The position numbers and the translations under genes are program-made. DNA of 40,716 nucleotides. Origin: Ensifer adhaerens. Lineage in GTDB: Bacteria > Pseudomonadota > Alphaproteobacteria > Rhizobiales > Rhizobiaceae. Position 1 is the first letter of the stretch, and each line of letters starts with the position of its first letter. Under the pieces are notes generated by a model. That model ran no database searches. It was not told the origin of the DNA and was given only the letters and a program-made list of their open reading frames with translations. Shown piece by piece: positions 32,818 to 40,716 of the stretch. The stretch lies in the NCBI RefSeq assembly GCF_001270265.1, contig NZ_LGAP01000046.1:1-40716 (forward strand), in the 5' to 3' direction.

Positions 32818-33180
32818 TTACTTCGCTTCGGTCAGGGTTTCGGTGCCGCTTCCATCCTTGCCGGTAATCGTCCAGGTGCCGTCCAGCGAACCGTCGCCGT
32901 TGACCTTGTAGACGATGAGGCCGAGGGCATCGCCCAGGACGTAGGCGGCGGCGAAGGCGTTGCCATTGAGCATGCAGACGCCGGTTGATTTCACGCCGGC
33001 CGTGTCCCATTCGATGACGCAGGTGGTCTCGCTGGCAAGCGTGATTTCCGCCGTACCGGAATAGCTGGAGCCATCCAGGTTCGTGCCTTCGACGGTGTAC
33101 TTGCCGGCATTGACGGTCTGGGCGTTTCCGGCCGCGGCTGCGGCCAGAAACAGCGCTGCAGTGAGCAACAATCTTTTCAT
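32818..33180 (-). CDS. Small exported beta-rich protein (120 aa)
   Basis: The signal peptide MKRLLLTAALFLAAAAAGNA is followed by GKYTVEGTNLDGSSYSGTAEITLASETTCVIEWDTAGVKSTGVCMLNGNAFAAAYVLGDALGLIVYKVNGDGSLDGTWTI. This matches a family of small periplasmic or extracellular proteins in rhizobia, sometimes annotated 'fibronectin-binding' (LIC10280-like) by distant similarity. Two Cys may form a disulfide. Function unknown. A terminator-like hairpin stands just before its ribosome binding site. Confidence 0.88.
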   Translation of the reverse strand: MKRLLLTAALFLAAAAAGNAQTVNAGKYTVEGTNLDGSSYSGTAEITLASETTCVIEWDTAGVKSTGVCMLNGNAFAAAYVLGDALGLIVYKVNGDGSLDGTWTITGKDGSGTETLTEAK

Positions 33181-33189
33181 AAGTCCCCC

Positions 33190-33215
33190 AAAAAAGCCGC
33201 GCGCCCCTCGCGCGG
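33190..33215 (-). terminator. Terminator/attenuator-like hairpin before the 120-aa gene
   Basis: Arms ccgcgcg and cgcgcgg with a 5-base loop (33197-33215), followed on the minus strand by TTTTTT (33195-33190) and then GGGGGACTT and the ATG at 33180. It could end the upstream Gfo/Idh transcript (stop 33361), or it could control read-through into the 120-residue gene. Confidence 0.6.
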
Positions 33216-33360
33216 TTCGAAATTGTTACGCACAAACCATGACGTTTGAAACGGTGTGCAAGGTGTGGCCGCATTCATTTTTGGTGGCGTCGCCACTCGG
33301 CACGCCCGGGAGGTCGAAAATGTGCGGCGACGGCGCGGCAGCTCTTTTTGGAGGGGAGGG

Positions 33361-34368
33361 CTACGCGCTGCTTCCGGCGGATGACATTCTCGCCTGCTCG
33401 TCCCAGTCGGACAGCAGCGACATGATCTCAAGCGAATCTGCCAGCCGTGGCGCGGAGCGCGGCGCTTCCTTCAGCCCTGCCTTCAGGCATCTCTCCACCA
33501 GTCGCACCTGATGCCCGAACGCGTCGTGTTCGGAGAACACCACGATCTCCTCGGGCGGATGCCCATATTCGCAAAACTCCAAGCGATTTTCGCCCGCCAC
33601 CGGCAGCCACGGATTGGTCAGGAACCGCAAGGACCCGCGCTCCCCATGGATGGCAAATGCGAAGGACATGCCGAAGCTGTCGGTCGACTGCAGCGTGGCG
33701 AGGACGCCATTGTCGAAACGAACCGACAGGCTTGCGTCGCAGATATTGCCGTCATGCGGCGAAACGTTTCCGAAGGCGGTGGTCGCTCGTCTCGAAAAGA
33801 CATCCTGTCCGCAGGCCGTCTGGATCACGTAATGCAGCAGCGAAGCCGGATAGCAACCGAGATTGAAGATCGTGCCCTTGCCCATAGGGTTGACGAATTT
33901 CCAGATATCGGCGGCGTAGAGACCGGATACCGAACGGATCGCCCCAAGCCGGCCGGACTGGAGGATTCCGCCAGCCTTGGCCATCAACGGATGGCAGAGA
34001 TACATCAAGCCCTCGAGAAAGAAGGTGCCGTTGGCGCGCACGGCCTGCGCCAGGGTGTCTGCTTCGGCCATCGTCGTGGTCAGTGATTTCTCCGACAGAA
34101 CGGCCTTGCCCTTGTTCGCGGCACGCATCACCGCCTCGTGATGCATGTTGTTGGGCAGGCCGACATAGACGACATCGATGGCCGGATCGTCGAGCAGCGC
34201 GTCATAGCCGGAATAGTGCTTTGCGATACCGTGCCGGGCGGAAAAATCCGAAAGCCGTTGGGGATCGCGCCCGGCCACGGCCTCGACGCGCGATCCATCA
34301 CTCCCGACGATGGCTTCGGCCATGGTGTCGGAGATGAAGCTCGTTCCAAGAATTCCCCAGCGCAGCAT
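33361..34368 (-). CDS. Gfo/Idh/MocA-family NAD(P)-dependent dehydrogenase (335 aa)
   Basis: Rossmann start MLRWGILGTSFISDTMAEAI, then VAGRDPQRL, YVGLPNNMHHEAVM (residues 68-82) and the signature EKSLTTTMAEAD (Glu93-Lys94), with the catalytic domain after residue 120 (VNPMGKGTIFNLGCYPASLLHYV). This family oxidises or reduces sugars, inositols and related hydroxy-compounds. The gene begins 12 bases after the SAHH-like gene ends, so the pair is likely co-transcribed and may act on the same compound. Confidence 0.9.
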   Translation of the reverse strand: MLRWGILGTSFISDTMAEAIVGSDGSRVEAVAGRDPQRLSDFSARHGIAKHYSGYDALLDDPAIDVVYVGLPNNMHHEAVMRAANKGKAVLSEKSLTTTMAEADTLAQAVRANGTFFLEGLMYLCHPLMAKAGGILQSGRLGAIRSVSGLYAADIWKFVNPMGKGTIFNLGCYPASLLHYVIQTACGQDVFSRRATTAFGNVSPHDGNICDASLSVRFDNGVLATLQSTDSFGMSFAFAIHGERGSLRFLTNPWLPVAGENRLEFCEYGHPPEEIVVFSEHDAFGHQVRLVERCLKAGLKEAPRSAPRLADSLEIMSLLSDWDEQARMSSAGSSA

Positions 34369-34380
34369 ATGTCAGTTCCC

Positions 34381-35544
34381 TCAGCGATGCAGTTCGAGAT
34401 AGGCGGATGCCACCAGGGCGTCGATGTCCCTCGGCACCGGCACGACGCACATCGAGGCGTCAAGCGTGCGGCTCGCCACCCGCTCCAGGCAGCGGGCCTG
34501 AAGCGCAAAGCCGAGATCCATGGATTCGACCGAATTGCCAAGTGCCCTTGGCCCGGCAAGATTGGCCATGTGGCCGGCACCGAGAATATGGATGCGGCGT
34601 CCATCGGCAAGGACGAGCGTCTCGATGCCCTCGTCGACGTAGGCTTCTGCCGCCACCACCGCGTTGTCGGCACGCATGCCGGCAACGTCGATCTCGTGCG
34701 GGAAGTGCCCGCCGTTGAGAAGGACCACGCCGTCCTTGAGGGCTGCGAGATCGGAAGCCCTCAGAATATTGGCGGCGCCGGTGACCGTGACGATCACGTC
34801 CGCAAAGCCTATGGCGTCATCGCGTTTCGGCGTCGAGAAGCCGTCGAGATGGGCCTCGAGTGCCGCAACCGGATCGACGTCGACAACACTAACGGCGCTG
34901 TAGGCATTGCGGAAGTAAGCGGCGCTGCCCTTGCCGCAGGCGCCATAGCCGAAAACCGTTACGCGCTTGCCATTGGTCGAGCGATTGGTGAAGCGCATGT
35001 AGCTTTCGAACAGGCTCTGGCCGACCGCATGGCGGTTTTCTGCAAACTGCTTGATAGGGCTGTCGTTGATCACCAGCACCGGTAGGCCGATGGCACCGCG
35101 CATCGGCTCCAGCCGTGTCCGGCCGGAAGTGGTTTCCTCCGTGCCACCGAGCAGTTTCCGATAGGGCCGTTCGGCGAAACGGGCGAAAAGGTCGCCGCCA
35201 TTGTCGAGCAGCAGGTCGGGTTGATGATCGAGCAGCGCATCGATGAAGCCAGAATGCGCCTTCGCATCAGTCGTCTGTCCGCCGATCACAGCGATGCCCT
35301 GGCTTTTCAGATAGTCGACAGTCGCCGGCTGGGTGCTGTTCAGATTGCCGGTCGCCACGAGTTTTGCACCGCCTGCCTTGAGCGTCATCAGCAGCGCAAC
35401 CGTCTTCGGCTCCAGATGGATCGCCGTTCCGATCGTCAAGCCCTTGAACGGGCGGGTTGTCTGAAACTCGGCGGCGGTGGCGCGCAGAAGCGCGCAGCTT
35501 TGCCCGACCCACTCGATGCGGGATGGCTGGCTTGAGGTGCTCAT
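34381..35544 (-). CDS. Diverged S-adenosylhomocysteine hydrolase homologue (387 aa)
   Basis: The NAD-binding core is clearly SAHH-type: VFGYGACGKGSAAYFRN, NGGHFPHEIDV and the substrate-domain segment INDSPIKQFAENRHAVGQS. Against ordinary SAHH the GTAIHLEPKTVALL region replaces the CLHMT motif, Asp of the KxxxD pair is Glu, the usual active-site Cys is absent and the C-terminal Lys-Tyr NAD clamp is missing. It is also about 80 residues shorter than alphaproteobacterial AhcY. It may cleave another thioether or nucleoside-like substrate. It is followed by a Gfo/Idh/MocA gene and preceded by a LysR gene. Confidence 0.85.
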   Translation of the reverse strand: MSTSSQPSRIEWVGQSCALLRATAAEFQTTRPFKGLTIGTAIHLEPKTVALLMTLKAGGAKLVATGNLNSTQPATVDYLKSQGIAVIGGQTTDAKAHSGFIDALLDHQPDLLLDNGGDLFARFAERPYRKLLGGTEETTSGRTRLEPMRGAIGLPVLVINDSPIKQFAENRHAVGQSLFESYMRFTNRSTNGKRVTVFGYGACGKGSAAYFRNAYSAVSVVDVDPVAALEAHLDGFSTPKRDDAIGFADVIVTVTGAANILRASDLAALKDGVVLLNGGHFPHEIDVAGMRADNAVVAAEAYVDEGIETLVLADGRRIHILGAGHMANLAGPRALGNSVESMDLGFALQARCLERVASRTLDASMCVVPVPRDIDALVASAYLELHR

Positions 35545-35616
35545 GGTGATGGTCCTGGCTGTCTGTCGATGGTGCCGGCAAGGATAGTCCGGGCAGCATG
35601 CGCCGTGACAGAGACA

Positions 35617-36552
35617 TTAAACTGCGGCGGAGGGCAGTTTTCCTTCCAGGCGCCGCCCCTCTGCGAGCAGCCAGGTGCGAAGGGCTGCGATCGGCTTGCG
35701 ATCCCTGTCTGCAATGCGGCAGCAGAGCCGATAGCCGGTCGGCCGGCTGACAAAACCAAAGGGCGCTTCGAGCACACCGGCACCAAGTTCCGCTTCGATC
35801 GATGCCGCAGGAGCGATGGTGACGCCGAGCCCGCTGCAGGCAGCACTAAGCGCGAGCGTGAGGTCGTCCATCTCGATCCGCTTGCGGAAGCGGACCGGGG
35901 CATTGCCGCTTTCGCAAAACCAGTCGTCCCAGAGGTAGGGCACGTTTCGGGCGACCAGCGCGGTCATATCCGCGAGATCGGGCGTACTGCCGGGGCTCGG
36001 TTGCCCGGTCGCAAGCACCGGGCCGAACCGATCGTCCATGAAAGCGGTTGCAGCGATGTCGGGCAGCGGTCGGTATTCGCCGCCGACGATCAGGGCATCG
36101 ATCTCGGGCATATCGGTCAGCGACTGGTTGACGGCAATCGGAACGATGTCGACCTCGAGTCCTGGGACGGCGCGCTGCAACGCCGCCAAGCGCGGCATGA
36201 GCCATGCCGATGCCATCGGCATCGGCGCGCCAAGTCGCAGCCGGACCGTGCTGCCGCTCGACGATATCTCTTCCGCCGCACGGGACACGATGTCGAAGGC
36301 GACACCGACGGCATCGGCCAACCGTCGACCTGCCGGATTGAGCGCCACGCGTCCACCTTGGCGATCGAGCAGGGGAAAGCCGAAATGCTCCTCAAGACTG
36401 GCAAGCTGCTGGCGCACGGCACCGGGCACGACGCCGAGCTCGATCGCGGCCGCACGCAGGCTGCCGCACCTGGCCAGCGCGTCGAAGGCGCGCAGCGCAT
36501 TGAGCGGCGGCAACGGACGCATGGATTTCAGTTGCAGTTCGTCTGTTTGCAT
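35617..36552 (-). CDS. LysR-family regulator, GcvA-like (311 aa)
   Basis: RPLPPLNALRAFDALARCGSLRAAAIELGVVPGAVRQQLASLEEHFGFPLLDRQGGRVALN is the GcvA-type DNA-binding start. The effector domain has GLEVDIVPIAV and DDLTLALSAACSGLGVTIAPAASIEAEL. Two starts are possible; the ATG at 36552 has GGAGG 7 bases upstream, whereas the ATG at 36522, nearer the usual family start, has none, so 36552 is chosen. It runs in the same direction as the SAHH-like and dehydrogenase genes, 72 bases upstream, and probably regulates them. Confidence 0.9.
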   Translation of the reverse strand: MQTDELQLKSMRPLPPLNALRAFDALARCGSLRAAAIELGVVPGAVRQQLASLEEHFGFPLLDRQGGRVALNPAGRRLADAVGVAFDIVSRAAEEISSSGSTVRLRLGAPMPMASAWLMPRLAALQRAVPGLEVDIVPIAVNQSLTDMPEIDALIVGGEYRPLPDIAATAFMDDRFGPVLATGQPSPGSTPDLADMTALVARNVPYLWDDWFCESGNAPVRFRKRIEMDDLTLALSAACSGLGVTIAPAASIEAELGAGVLEAPFGFVSRPTGYRLCCRIADRDRKPIAALRTWLLAEGRRLEGKLPSAAV

Positions 36553-37162
36553 TATGCGCCTCCGGCGTCATCGGAGTCTGGTGCATAAACCATGAGGCCA
36601 CCGGCTGTCGAACATGGCATTGCCACTTGTGGCTTGCGTTCCTCCACACCTCCGGATGCGCCCTTGAGGATCCCCCACGCACGCTGATGGATGCAGCTTA
36701 GGAAAATTGAGTATTTCGAAGGTTTTGTGCGACAGCCTCGCTCCGAGGCAAGCCTACGCCGTCTGCTCTTCCGTGCCTGGCAGAGGAGACAAGGGAAGGA
36801 GATAATGCTGGATGCCATCGTCATGAGCGTATCGACTCTCATGTTCGCCTTTTCAAGTAGCAGGAATAGAAATTCTCACGCCCGATTTTCTCGGACGTGG
36901 TGTTTCGTATGGGGGCGTCCTGGGGAAAGCAGGAGGCACGGTCAATGAACGACGGTTGATCATGCTCTGATACGCGGGTTGGTTACCGCCGGACCTGATG
37001 CGTCGCGGAGCTTCCTCAGTCTAGTTGGCAGCGTCGGAATTAAACCGGCTGATAGTCGAAGCGAGGGTTCTCCTGCCGTGACCGTGCCCCCAGCCTTGCC
37101 CAGGTGCACATGGCTTTCTGATTGGCTCTTCTCCTCCTCGCTAATCTACACTTTGGCGGCGT
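36553..37162. other. Region between LysR gene and IS110 transposase, 610 bases
   Basis: The left part holds the LysR promoter and one weak small-gene candidate (36805-36948). The right part, from roughly 36915, probably belongs to the IS110 element: it is the non-coding flank downstream of the transposase. No confident gene. Confidence 0.45.
36805..36948 (+). CDS. Possible small membrane peptide, uncertain (47 aa)
   Basis: An ATG with a strong GGAAGGAGATA upstream opens a frame whose start, MLDAIVMSVSTLMFAFSSS, is hydrophobic enough for one membrane segment. The remainder (RNRNSHARFSRTWCFVWGRPGESRRHGQ) looks like random coding and may run into the IS110 end, so the peptide could be truncated. 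No family recognised. Confidence 0.3.
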   Translation: MLDAIVMSVSTLMFAFSSSRNRNSHARFSRTWCFVWGRPGESRRHGQ

Positions 37163-38368
37163 TCAACGCGGCGCGACCTGGCAGGCAATCGCCCAGACGA
37201 AGCCAGACAGTTCACGGGCAATCGCCGTCGTTACGGTCGTGGCCGGCTTTCCGGCCTTCGTGAGCTTTCGATAGCGACGGCACAGCCGCTCCTGCGCTTT
37301 CCATGCCGTGTCGCGGATCGTTTTTGGGAGCTGCTCCTGGCGCAGCAATTGTTCGCGGCTGATCCTTGCGGGAAACCGGTAACTCCATGCCGCTTCAATC
37401 AGCATTCGACGTGCTGTTGTGTTCCCTGCTTTGGTGATTCCACCCTGACGTCGAGTTCCGCCGCTCGAATGCTCCGATGGTACAAGCCCCAGATAGGCCA
37501 TGAGTTGACGAGGATTTGTAAAGCGACTGAGATCGCCGAGTTCGGCAATCATCGTGGCAGCCGTCACCAGAGCCATGCCGCGCAACGACTGCAGGGCGTG
37601 CACGACGGGTGCCAACGACCAGTCGGTCAACATCATCTCGATTTGTTTCGTTAACCGATCCCGCCGGTCGGTTGCAGCCTCGATCGTCGCGATATGATCT
37701 TCGAGCACAATGTGGTGGATTGGTTGCTCGAAGCGAAGGCCTGCCAGCCAACGGCGGTGCATCTGCGTCCAGGCTGGACGGCCATAATGGCAGCCATGAC
37801 GCAGTAGAAACCCGCTGAGCTGCTGGCGAGCCTGCCGCAGACTACGCACGGCAGCCAAGCGCGCCCGAACCAGATCGCGCATCGCCTCATGGGCGGGATC
37901 GGGGATCCAAACCGCGCTCAGTTCCCCAGCGCGATGAAGCCTTGCCAGATTGTTGGCATCTCGACGGTCTGTCTTGATGCGATCGCCCGGCTTTCGAGGG
38001 ATCAAAGAGGGAGCGACGACCACGCAGTCATGACCTGCGGCAGACAGCTGCCGCTGAATGCCATAGCCGCAGGGGCCTGCTTCGTAGCAAAACTTCAGCG
38101 TCCGCCCTGGCTGCAACAGCTTCGACAGCATACGCGCCAGAGCTGCAGGGGTATTTACGATTTGGCCGAATGCACGCACGTCGCCGCGCCCCCCGCCATC
38201 GGCAAGTGCCACCGCGATCGTCTCTTTGTGAACATCCAAACCGACATACGTGATACTATCGTCCATGGCCCGTCTCCTATGCATGAGGCTCTGTGCGAGG
38301 ATAACTTACGCAACCCTCGATACCTGCATATTGTGAGACGGGTCACCCGGTCCCAGGCGAACATTTAG
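36915..38368 (-). mobile_element. IS110-family insertion sequence (approximate limits)
   Basis: The transposase lies at 37163-38266. Limits are estimated: weakly matching inverted segments cgtcctggg (about 36916) and, read from the other strand, cgcctggga (about 38358) may be subterminal repeats. IS110 elements lack classic inverted repeats and carry a guide ('bridge' or 'seek') RNA in a non-coding end. Here the downstream flank, about 240 bases, is the longer one. Confidence 0.45.
37163..38266 (-). CDS. IS110-family transposase (DEDD recombinase, 367 aa)
   Basis: The N-terminal DEDD domain has ITYVGLDVHKETIAVALADG (Asp11), KFCYEAGPCGYGIQRQL (Glu62) and RIKTDRRDANNLARLH (Asp100, Asp103). The C-terminal Transposase_20 domain has LRGMALVTAATMIAELGDLSRFTNPRQLMAYLGLVPSEHSSGGTRRQGGITKAGN, including the essential serine region. 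AGGAGACGGGCC precedes the ATG at 38266, so the six extra upstream codons are not used. Full length with no frame breaks, so it may be active. Confidence 0.97.
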   Translation of the reverse strand: MDDSITYVGLDVHKETIAVALADGGGRGDVRAFGQIVNTPAALARMLSKLLQPGRTLKFCYEAGPCGYGIQRQLSAAGHDCVVVAPSLIPRKPGDRIKTDRRDANNLARLHRAGELSAVWIPDPAHEAMRDLVRARLAAVRSLRQARQQLSGFLLRHGCHYGRPAWTQMHRRWLAGLRFEQPIHHIVLEDHIATIEAATDRRDRLTKQIEMMLTDWSLAPVVHALQSLRGMALVTAATMIAELGDLSRFTNPRQLMAYLGLVPSEHSSGGTRRQGGITKAGNTTARRMLIEAAWSYRFPARISREQLLRQEQLPKTIRDTAWKAQERLCRRYRKLTKAGKPATTVTTAIARELSGFVWAIACQVAPR

Positions 38369-38407
38369 TCTAGTCATGCCGCTGAGGATGCACCTGCGAA
38401 GAACGAG

Positions 38408-39307
38408 GTGCGGTTCTCCCGCGATCAGCTCACTCTCATTCTTGCCGCCTTGCCCGACTCGGCGTTTATCCTGACGCGCAGCGGCCGCTATGCGGCCCTG
38501 TTCGGTGGTGCCGACCACCGCTACTATCATGACGGCAGCAGTCTTGTCGGACAAAGCGTTTTTGATGTTCTTGCCTATGACAAGGCCCTGTGGTTTGCCC
38601 TGGAAATCGAAAAGGCGCTTGCGTCCCAGGCGTTGCACATCGTCGAATACAGTCTTGCAGGAAGCGATGTTAAGGGCCTTGAAGCTGCCGGCCCCGATCA
38701 TCCGATCTGGTTTGAAGGGCGGGTGCAGGCGCTCGATTTCCCCGTCGACGGCGAGGACGCCGTGGTCTGGGTTGCCAGCAACATTACTGAAAAGAATGCC
38801 GTAGAGCATCAGCTGCGCCTGCAAAGCGAAACCGATCCGTTGACCGGAGTTTACAATCGCCGAAAGCTGCTCGACGTGCTTGCGGTCGAGTTCGATCTGG
38901 CCCCACGTATTCGCCGGCCGACATGCCTGCTGATGTTCGACGTCGACAATTTCAAGGCAGTCAATGACGAACTTGGGCACTCTGTTGGCGACGATCTGCT
39001 GGCGACGATTGCGGCCGTCTGCCGGCGGGCACTGCGGCCGGACGACGTCCTGGCACGGCTTGGCGGCGACGAGTTCGTTGTGCTGATGCCGGCGACGACG
39101 TGCGGCGAGGGCGAGCTGATCGCAGACGGGCTGCGTCAGCAGATCTCGTTGGAACTGCAGAACAAGCTGGAGCTTTTCTCCACGATCAGCGGTGGCCTCA
39201 CGGAAATTTCCCGGTCGGACGCGGCGATCGGCGATATTTTGCGGCGGGCCGATGAGGGCCTTTATCAATCCAAACGCAACGGCCGCAATCAGATCACGGT
39301 CGTTTGA
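38408..39307 (+). CDS. PAS-GGDEF diguanylate cyclase, start possibly altered by the IS (299 aa)
   Basis: Residues 1-130 are a PAS-like sensor (LILAALPDSAFILTRSGRYAALFGGADHRYYHDGSSLVG); residues 140-299 are a GGDEF domain. SETDPLTGVYNRRKL opens the domain, the active site is RLGGDEF (219-223) and the product-inhibition site RPDD (210-213) is intact, so it should make cyclic di-GMP with feedback control. No EAL domain, no membrane segment. The only start is GTG 38408; upstream in frame there is no ATG before a stop at 38366, right where the IS110 end lies. The insertion may have replaced the original start and promoter. Confidence 0.88.
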   Translation: MRFSRDQLTLILAALPDSAFILTRSGRYAALFGGADHRYYHDGSSLVGQSVFDVLAYDKALWFALEIEKALASQALHIVEYSLAGSDVKGLEAAGPDHPIWFEGRVQALDFPVDGEDAVVWVASNITEKNAVEHQLRLQSETDPLTGVYNRRKLLDVLAVEFDLAPRIRRPTCLLMFDVDNFKAVNDELGHSVGDDLLATIAAVCRRALRPDDVLARLGGDEFVVLMPATTCGEGELIADGLRQQISLELQNKLELFSTISGGLTEISRSDAAIGDILRRADEGLYQSKRNGRNQITVV

Positions 39308-39524
39308 CGCCATGGCGATCGGCGGCGTGCTACGTCCGTAGATCCGCCGGAAAACATCTGTTGCCATCATCACTCCCTAGCTCGTTCGCGATCTTTCGCG
39401 GCGCGCAACCTGTCCAGAGGGACTAAGGTTCCACCGTATGACGGATGCATGGCCGCGTTCATGCCCGTTTTGGTGAGTTGACCGTCGTGGAGCCTGCGCC
39501 GATCCTGTCGTGCGGAGTATGAGT

Positions 39525-39872
39525 ATGGGGGCGCGTATGTGTGAGGCGTGGCAGCGATCGTTGATCGAAGAAGACGAGCTCGTCAAAAAGGCGGCGACAA
39601 CCATACCAAGGCTCTTGGGTCATCCCGGCATTACCCTCGACCAGGTATCCCGGCTGCATGTGAACATCGACGAGTGCGTCGAGCGGATGGATGTTTTGAT
39701 CGTGGCGCTTGAGGAGAACGGTGTCGACCGATCCTGGATCCAGATGGCGACAACGATCAGAAACAGCTGGGAGGCGCTCGCGGAAGACGCGGCGAAGAAG
39801 GTTCTCCTCGTCGGTGGCGCCTCCGATACCACCGTCCGCGACGATACCATGCGGAAAGTTATGCGGAGCTAG
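39525..39872 (+). CDS. Hypothetical helical protein (115 aa)
   Basis: The likely start is ATG 39525 (MGARMCEAWQRSLIEEDE), because GGAG stands 7 bases upstream; codons at 39510 (GTG) and 39519 are alternatives. The product is soluble and mainly helical (DQVSRLHVNIDECVERMDVLIVALEENGVDRSWIQMATTIRNSWEALAEDAAKKVLLVGG). I recognise no family. Confidence 0.6.
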   Translation: MGARMCEAWQRSLIEEDELVKKAATTIPRLLGHPGITLDQVSRLHVNIDECVERMDVLIVALEENGVDRSWIQMATTIRNSWEALAEDAAKKVLLVGGASDTTVRDDTMRKVMRS

Positions 39873-40613
39873 CCGCCAATCCGTCAACTGCGGCATTGGC
39901 GCATGCATGCCGCCCATCATCCGCGAAGGTTCAGCGTTGGCCGCTGATTGGATACGCCGTCCGGAGCTGGCGCGACCTGTGGGTTCAGGCAGGGTGCCCG
40001 CGAGCAATCACCAGGTTTCGGGCACTTCCACCAATACCGACCGCCGCTGTGTATTCCCCGTCCAGGCCAATCGTCGCACGCAGCACTTCGGTCGTACCGG
40101 GATCGTGGTCCGCGGTTTGTGACCGGAAGCGCGTTCAGCACGGAGTGGCGGCCCTGCGCCCAATCAATGACCAAGCTGCCGCGGCAGCCAGATTCTGCGG
40201 CTTGAGGATTGCCACAAACGCCATCGCCGCGGGGCTTTGGTCATGCCGGTGGGCTGCCGTGGCAGCCATCTCGCGTCTCGCAAACTGGCCGGCTTCGCGT
40301 CGTTCGTGGCGCCTGGCACGCCTAATGCTTGTCGCGCAAAAGTGTGCAGCGTTTTTGCGATAACGACATGCGCAAAAACAAGAACTTAAAGTGCGGCAAG
40401 CGAATCCTAGAGATCGCGACGCGCTTTAAGAGTGGTGGCGCCCGCTATGGCGGCGATTGAGACACACTCACCTTCTTCCGCGGGAAAAGTTGGCGCCAGT
40501 CGGAATTTTAAACTTGACTATTATGCACATGTTTTCAATTTTACGCCCCGTTCGCGCAAAGCGATAACCGCGGACGAACCCGCTCCCGGCTAGCAGCCTG
40601 TCGGACTTAACAT
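39873..40613. other. Non-coding stretch, 741 bases
   Basis: No gene with a plausible start and ribosome binding site. A minus-strand open stretch of about 40 codons ending at 39985 has protein-like composition (TTEVLRATIGLDGEYTAAVG) but no start codon and could be a gene scrap. The right part contains the palindromic repeat at 40331-40431. Confidence 0.4.
40331..40431. repeat. Rhizobium-type palindromic intergenic repeat
   Basis: It contains gtttttgcg (40351-40359) paired with cgcaaaaac (40371-40379), followed by an imperfect second inverted repeat (aaagtgcg... with ...gcgacgcgcttt). I recall this kind of sequence as widely dispersed between genes in Rhizobium and relatives. Only one copy is in the window. 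Confidence 0.55.
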
Positions 40614-40716
40614 CTACAGCTTTTCGTCAGGGATGTAGGGGATAAGGCCGTTATCGAATGCGAGCTGCTGGACTTGTCTGGGAGCATTGCGGACGTCGAT
40701 GATGAACCCGTTGATT
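40614..40716 (-). CDS. C-terminal end of a DUF6398-like protein, cut by window edge
   Basis: The minus frame from the edge reads NGFIIDVRNAPRQVQQLAFD, then NGLIPYIPDEKL and a stop at 40614. 'VNGFxxDxRxxPREIQExAxxKGLIPYIP' is the ending I associate with DUF6398-type proteins of unknown function. Only 34 codons are visible. Confidence 0.5.
   Translation of the reverse strand, partial: INGFIIDVRNAPRQVQQLAFDNGLIPYIPDEKL

Noticed and set aside
1-40716. CRISPR arrays, tRNA or rRNA genes
   Set aside because: No regularly spaced direct repeats and no tRNA- or rRNA-like segments were noticed in reading the window.

Overview
The window looks like an accessory stretch of a Rhizobiaceae genome (Rhizobium, Ensifer, Agrobacterium or a close relative). 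The basis is high GC content, AGGAGG-type ribosome binding sites, two short DUF1127 proteins, many LysR regulators, a GGAAC-N16-CGTT (EcfG-type) promoter and protein families typical of rhizobia. No rRNA, tRNA, replication or other core genes are visible. Transposase pieces lie at 1-55 and 37163-38266, and two gene remnants face each other near 32300, so this is probably a plasmid or a variable chromosomal region. That placement is inference.

Layout. Position 1 cuts an IS5-type transposase. Next come a tiny Cys-rich protein and a cytosolic beta-propeller protein (197-1535, minus). Positions 1914-8862 (minus) hold a compact siderophore operon collinear with Bacillus asbABCDEF (petrobactin): two NIS synthetases, a 3,4-dihydroxybenzoate-AMP ligase, one protein fusing the AsbD carrier to the AsbE transferase, and AsbF dehydroshikimate dehydratase. 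An AraC regulator sits upstream (9415-10245). Positions 10253-13740 carry small unknown genes and two tandem exported ClpP-like proteins, the second without the serine nucleophile. Positions 13809-17703 hold a class C beta-lactamase-like hydrolase, a DHA2 efflux pump and its divergent LysR regulator, followed by an S9 oligopeptidase (17857-19926).

Positions 19951-24077 contain a small membrane protein, a LysR gene divergent from two tandem DJ-1/PfpI proteins (one cytosolic, one exported), and an exported alpha/beta hydrolase. Positions 24234-27063 contain a GMC oxidoreductase divergent from a LysR gene, followed by a decayed receiver-domain remnant, a 48-residue DUF1127 gene and a small exported protein with a textbook EcfG promoter. 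Positions 28223-31458 hold an AI-2E family membrane protein with an extra C-terminal domain and a DAO-type FAD oxidoreductase. A double-truncation scar (ltrA and a stress flavoprotein gene) lies at 31574-32703. A LysR gene, a divergent S-adenosylhomocysteine hydrolase homologue and a Gfo/Idh/MocA dehydrogenase form a minus-strand group (33361-36552). An IS110-family element and a PAS-GGDEF diguanylate cyclase follow. The right end has an unknown small protein, a Rhizobium-type palindromic repeat and the C-terminus of a DUF6398-like protein.

The best candidates for something new are: the petrobactin-like operon with its AsbD-AsbE fusion; the active/dead tandem pair of exported ClpP-fold proteins; a 24-base motif (one mismatch) at nearly equal distance upstream of two unrelated small genes 10 kb apart; and the diverged SAHH homologue paired with a dehydrogenase.
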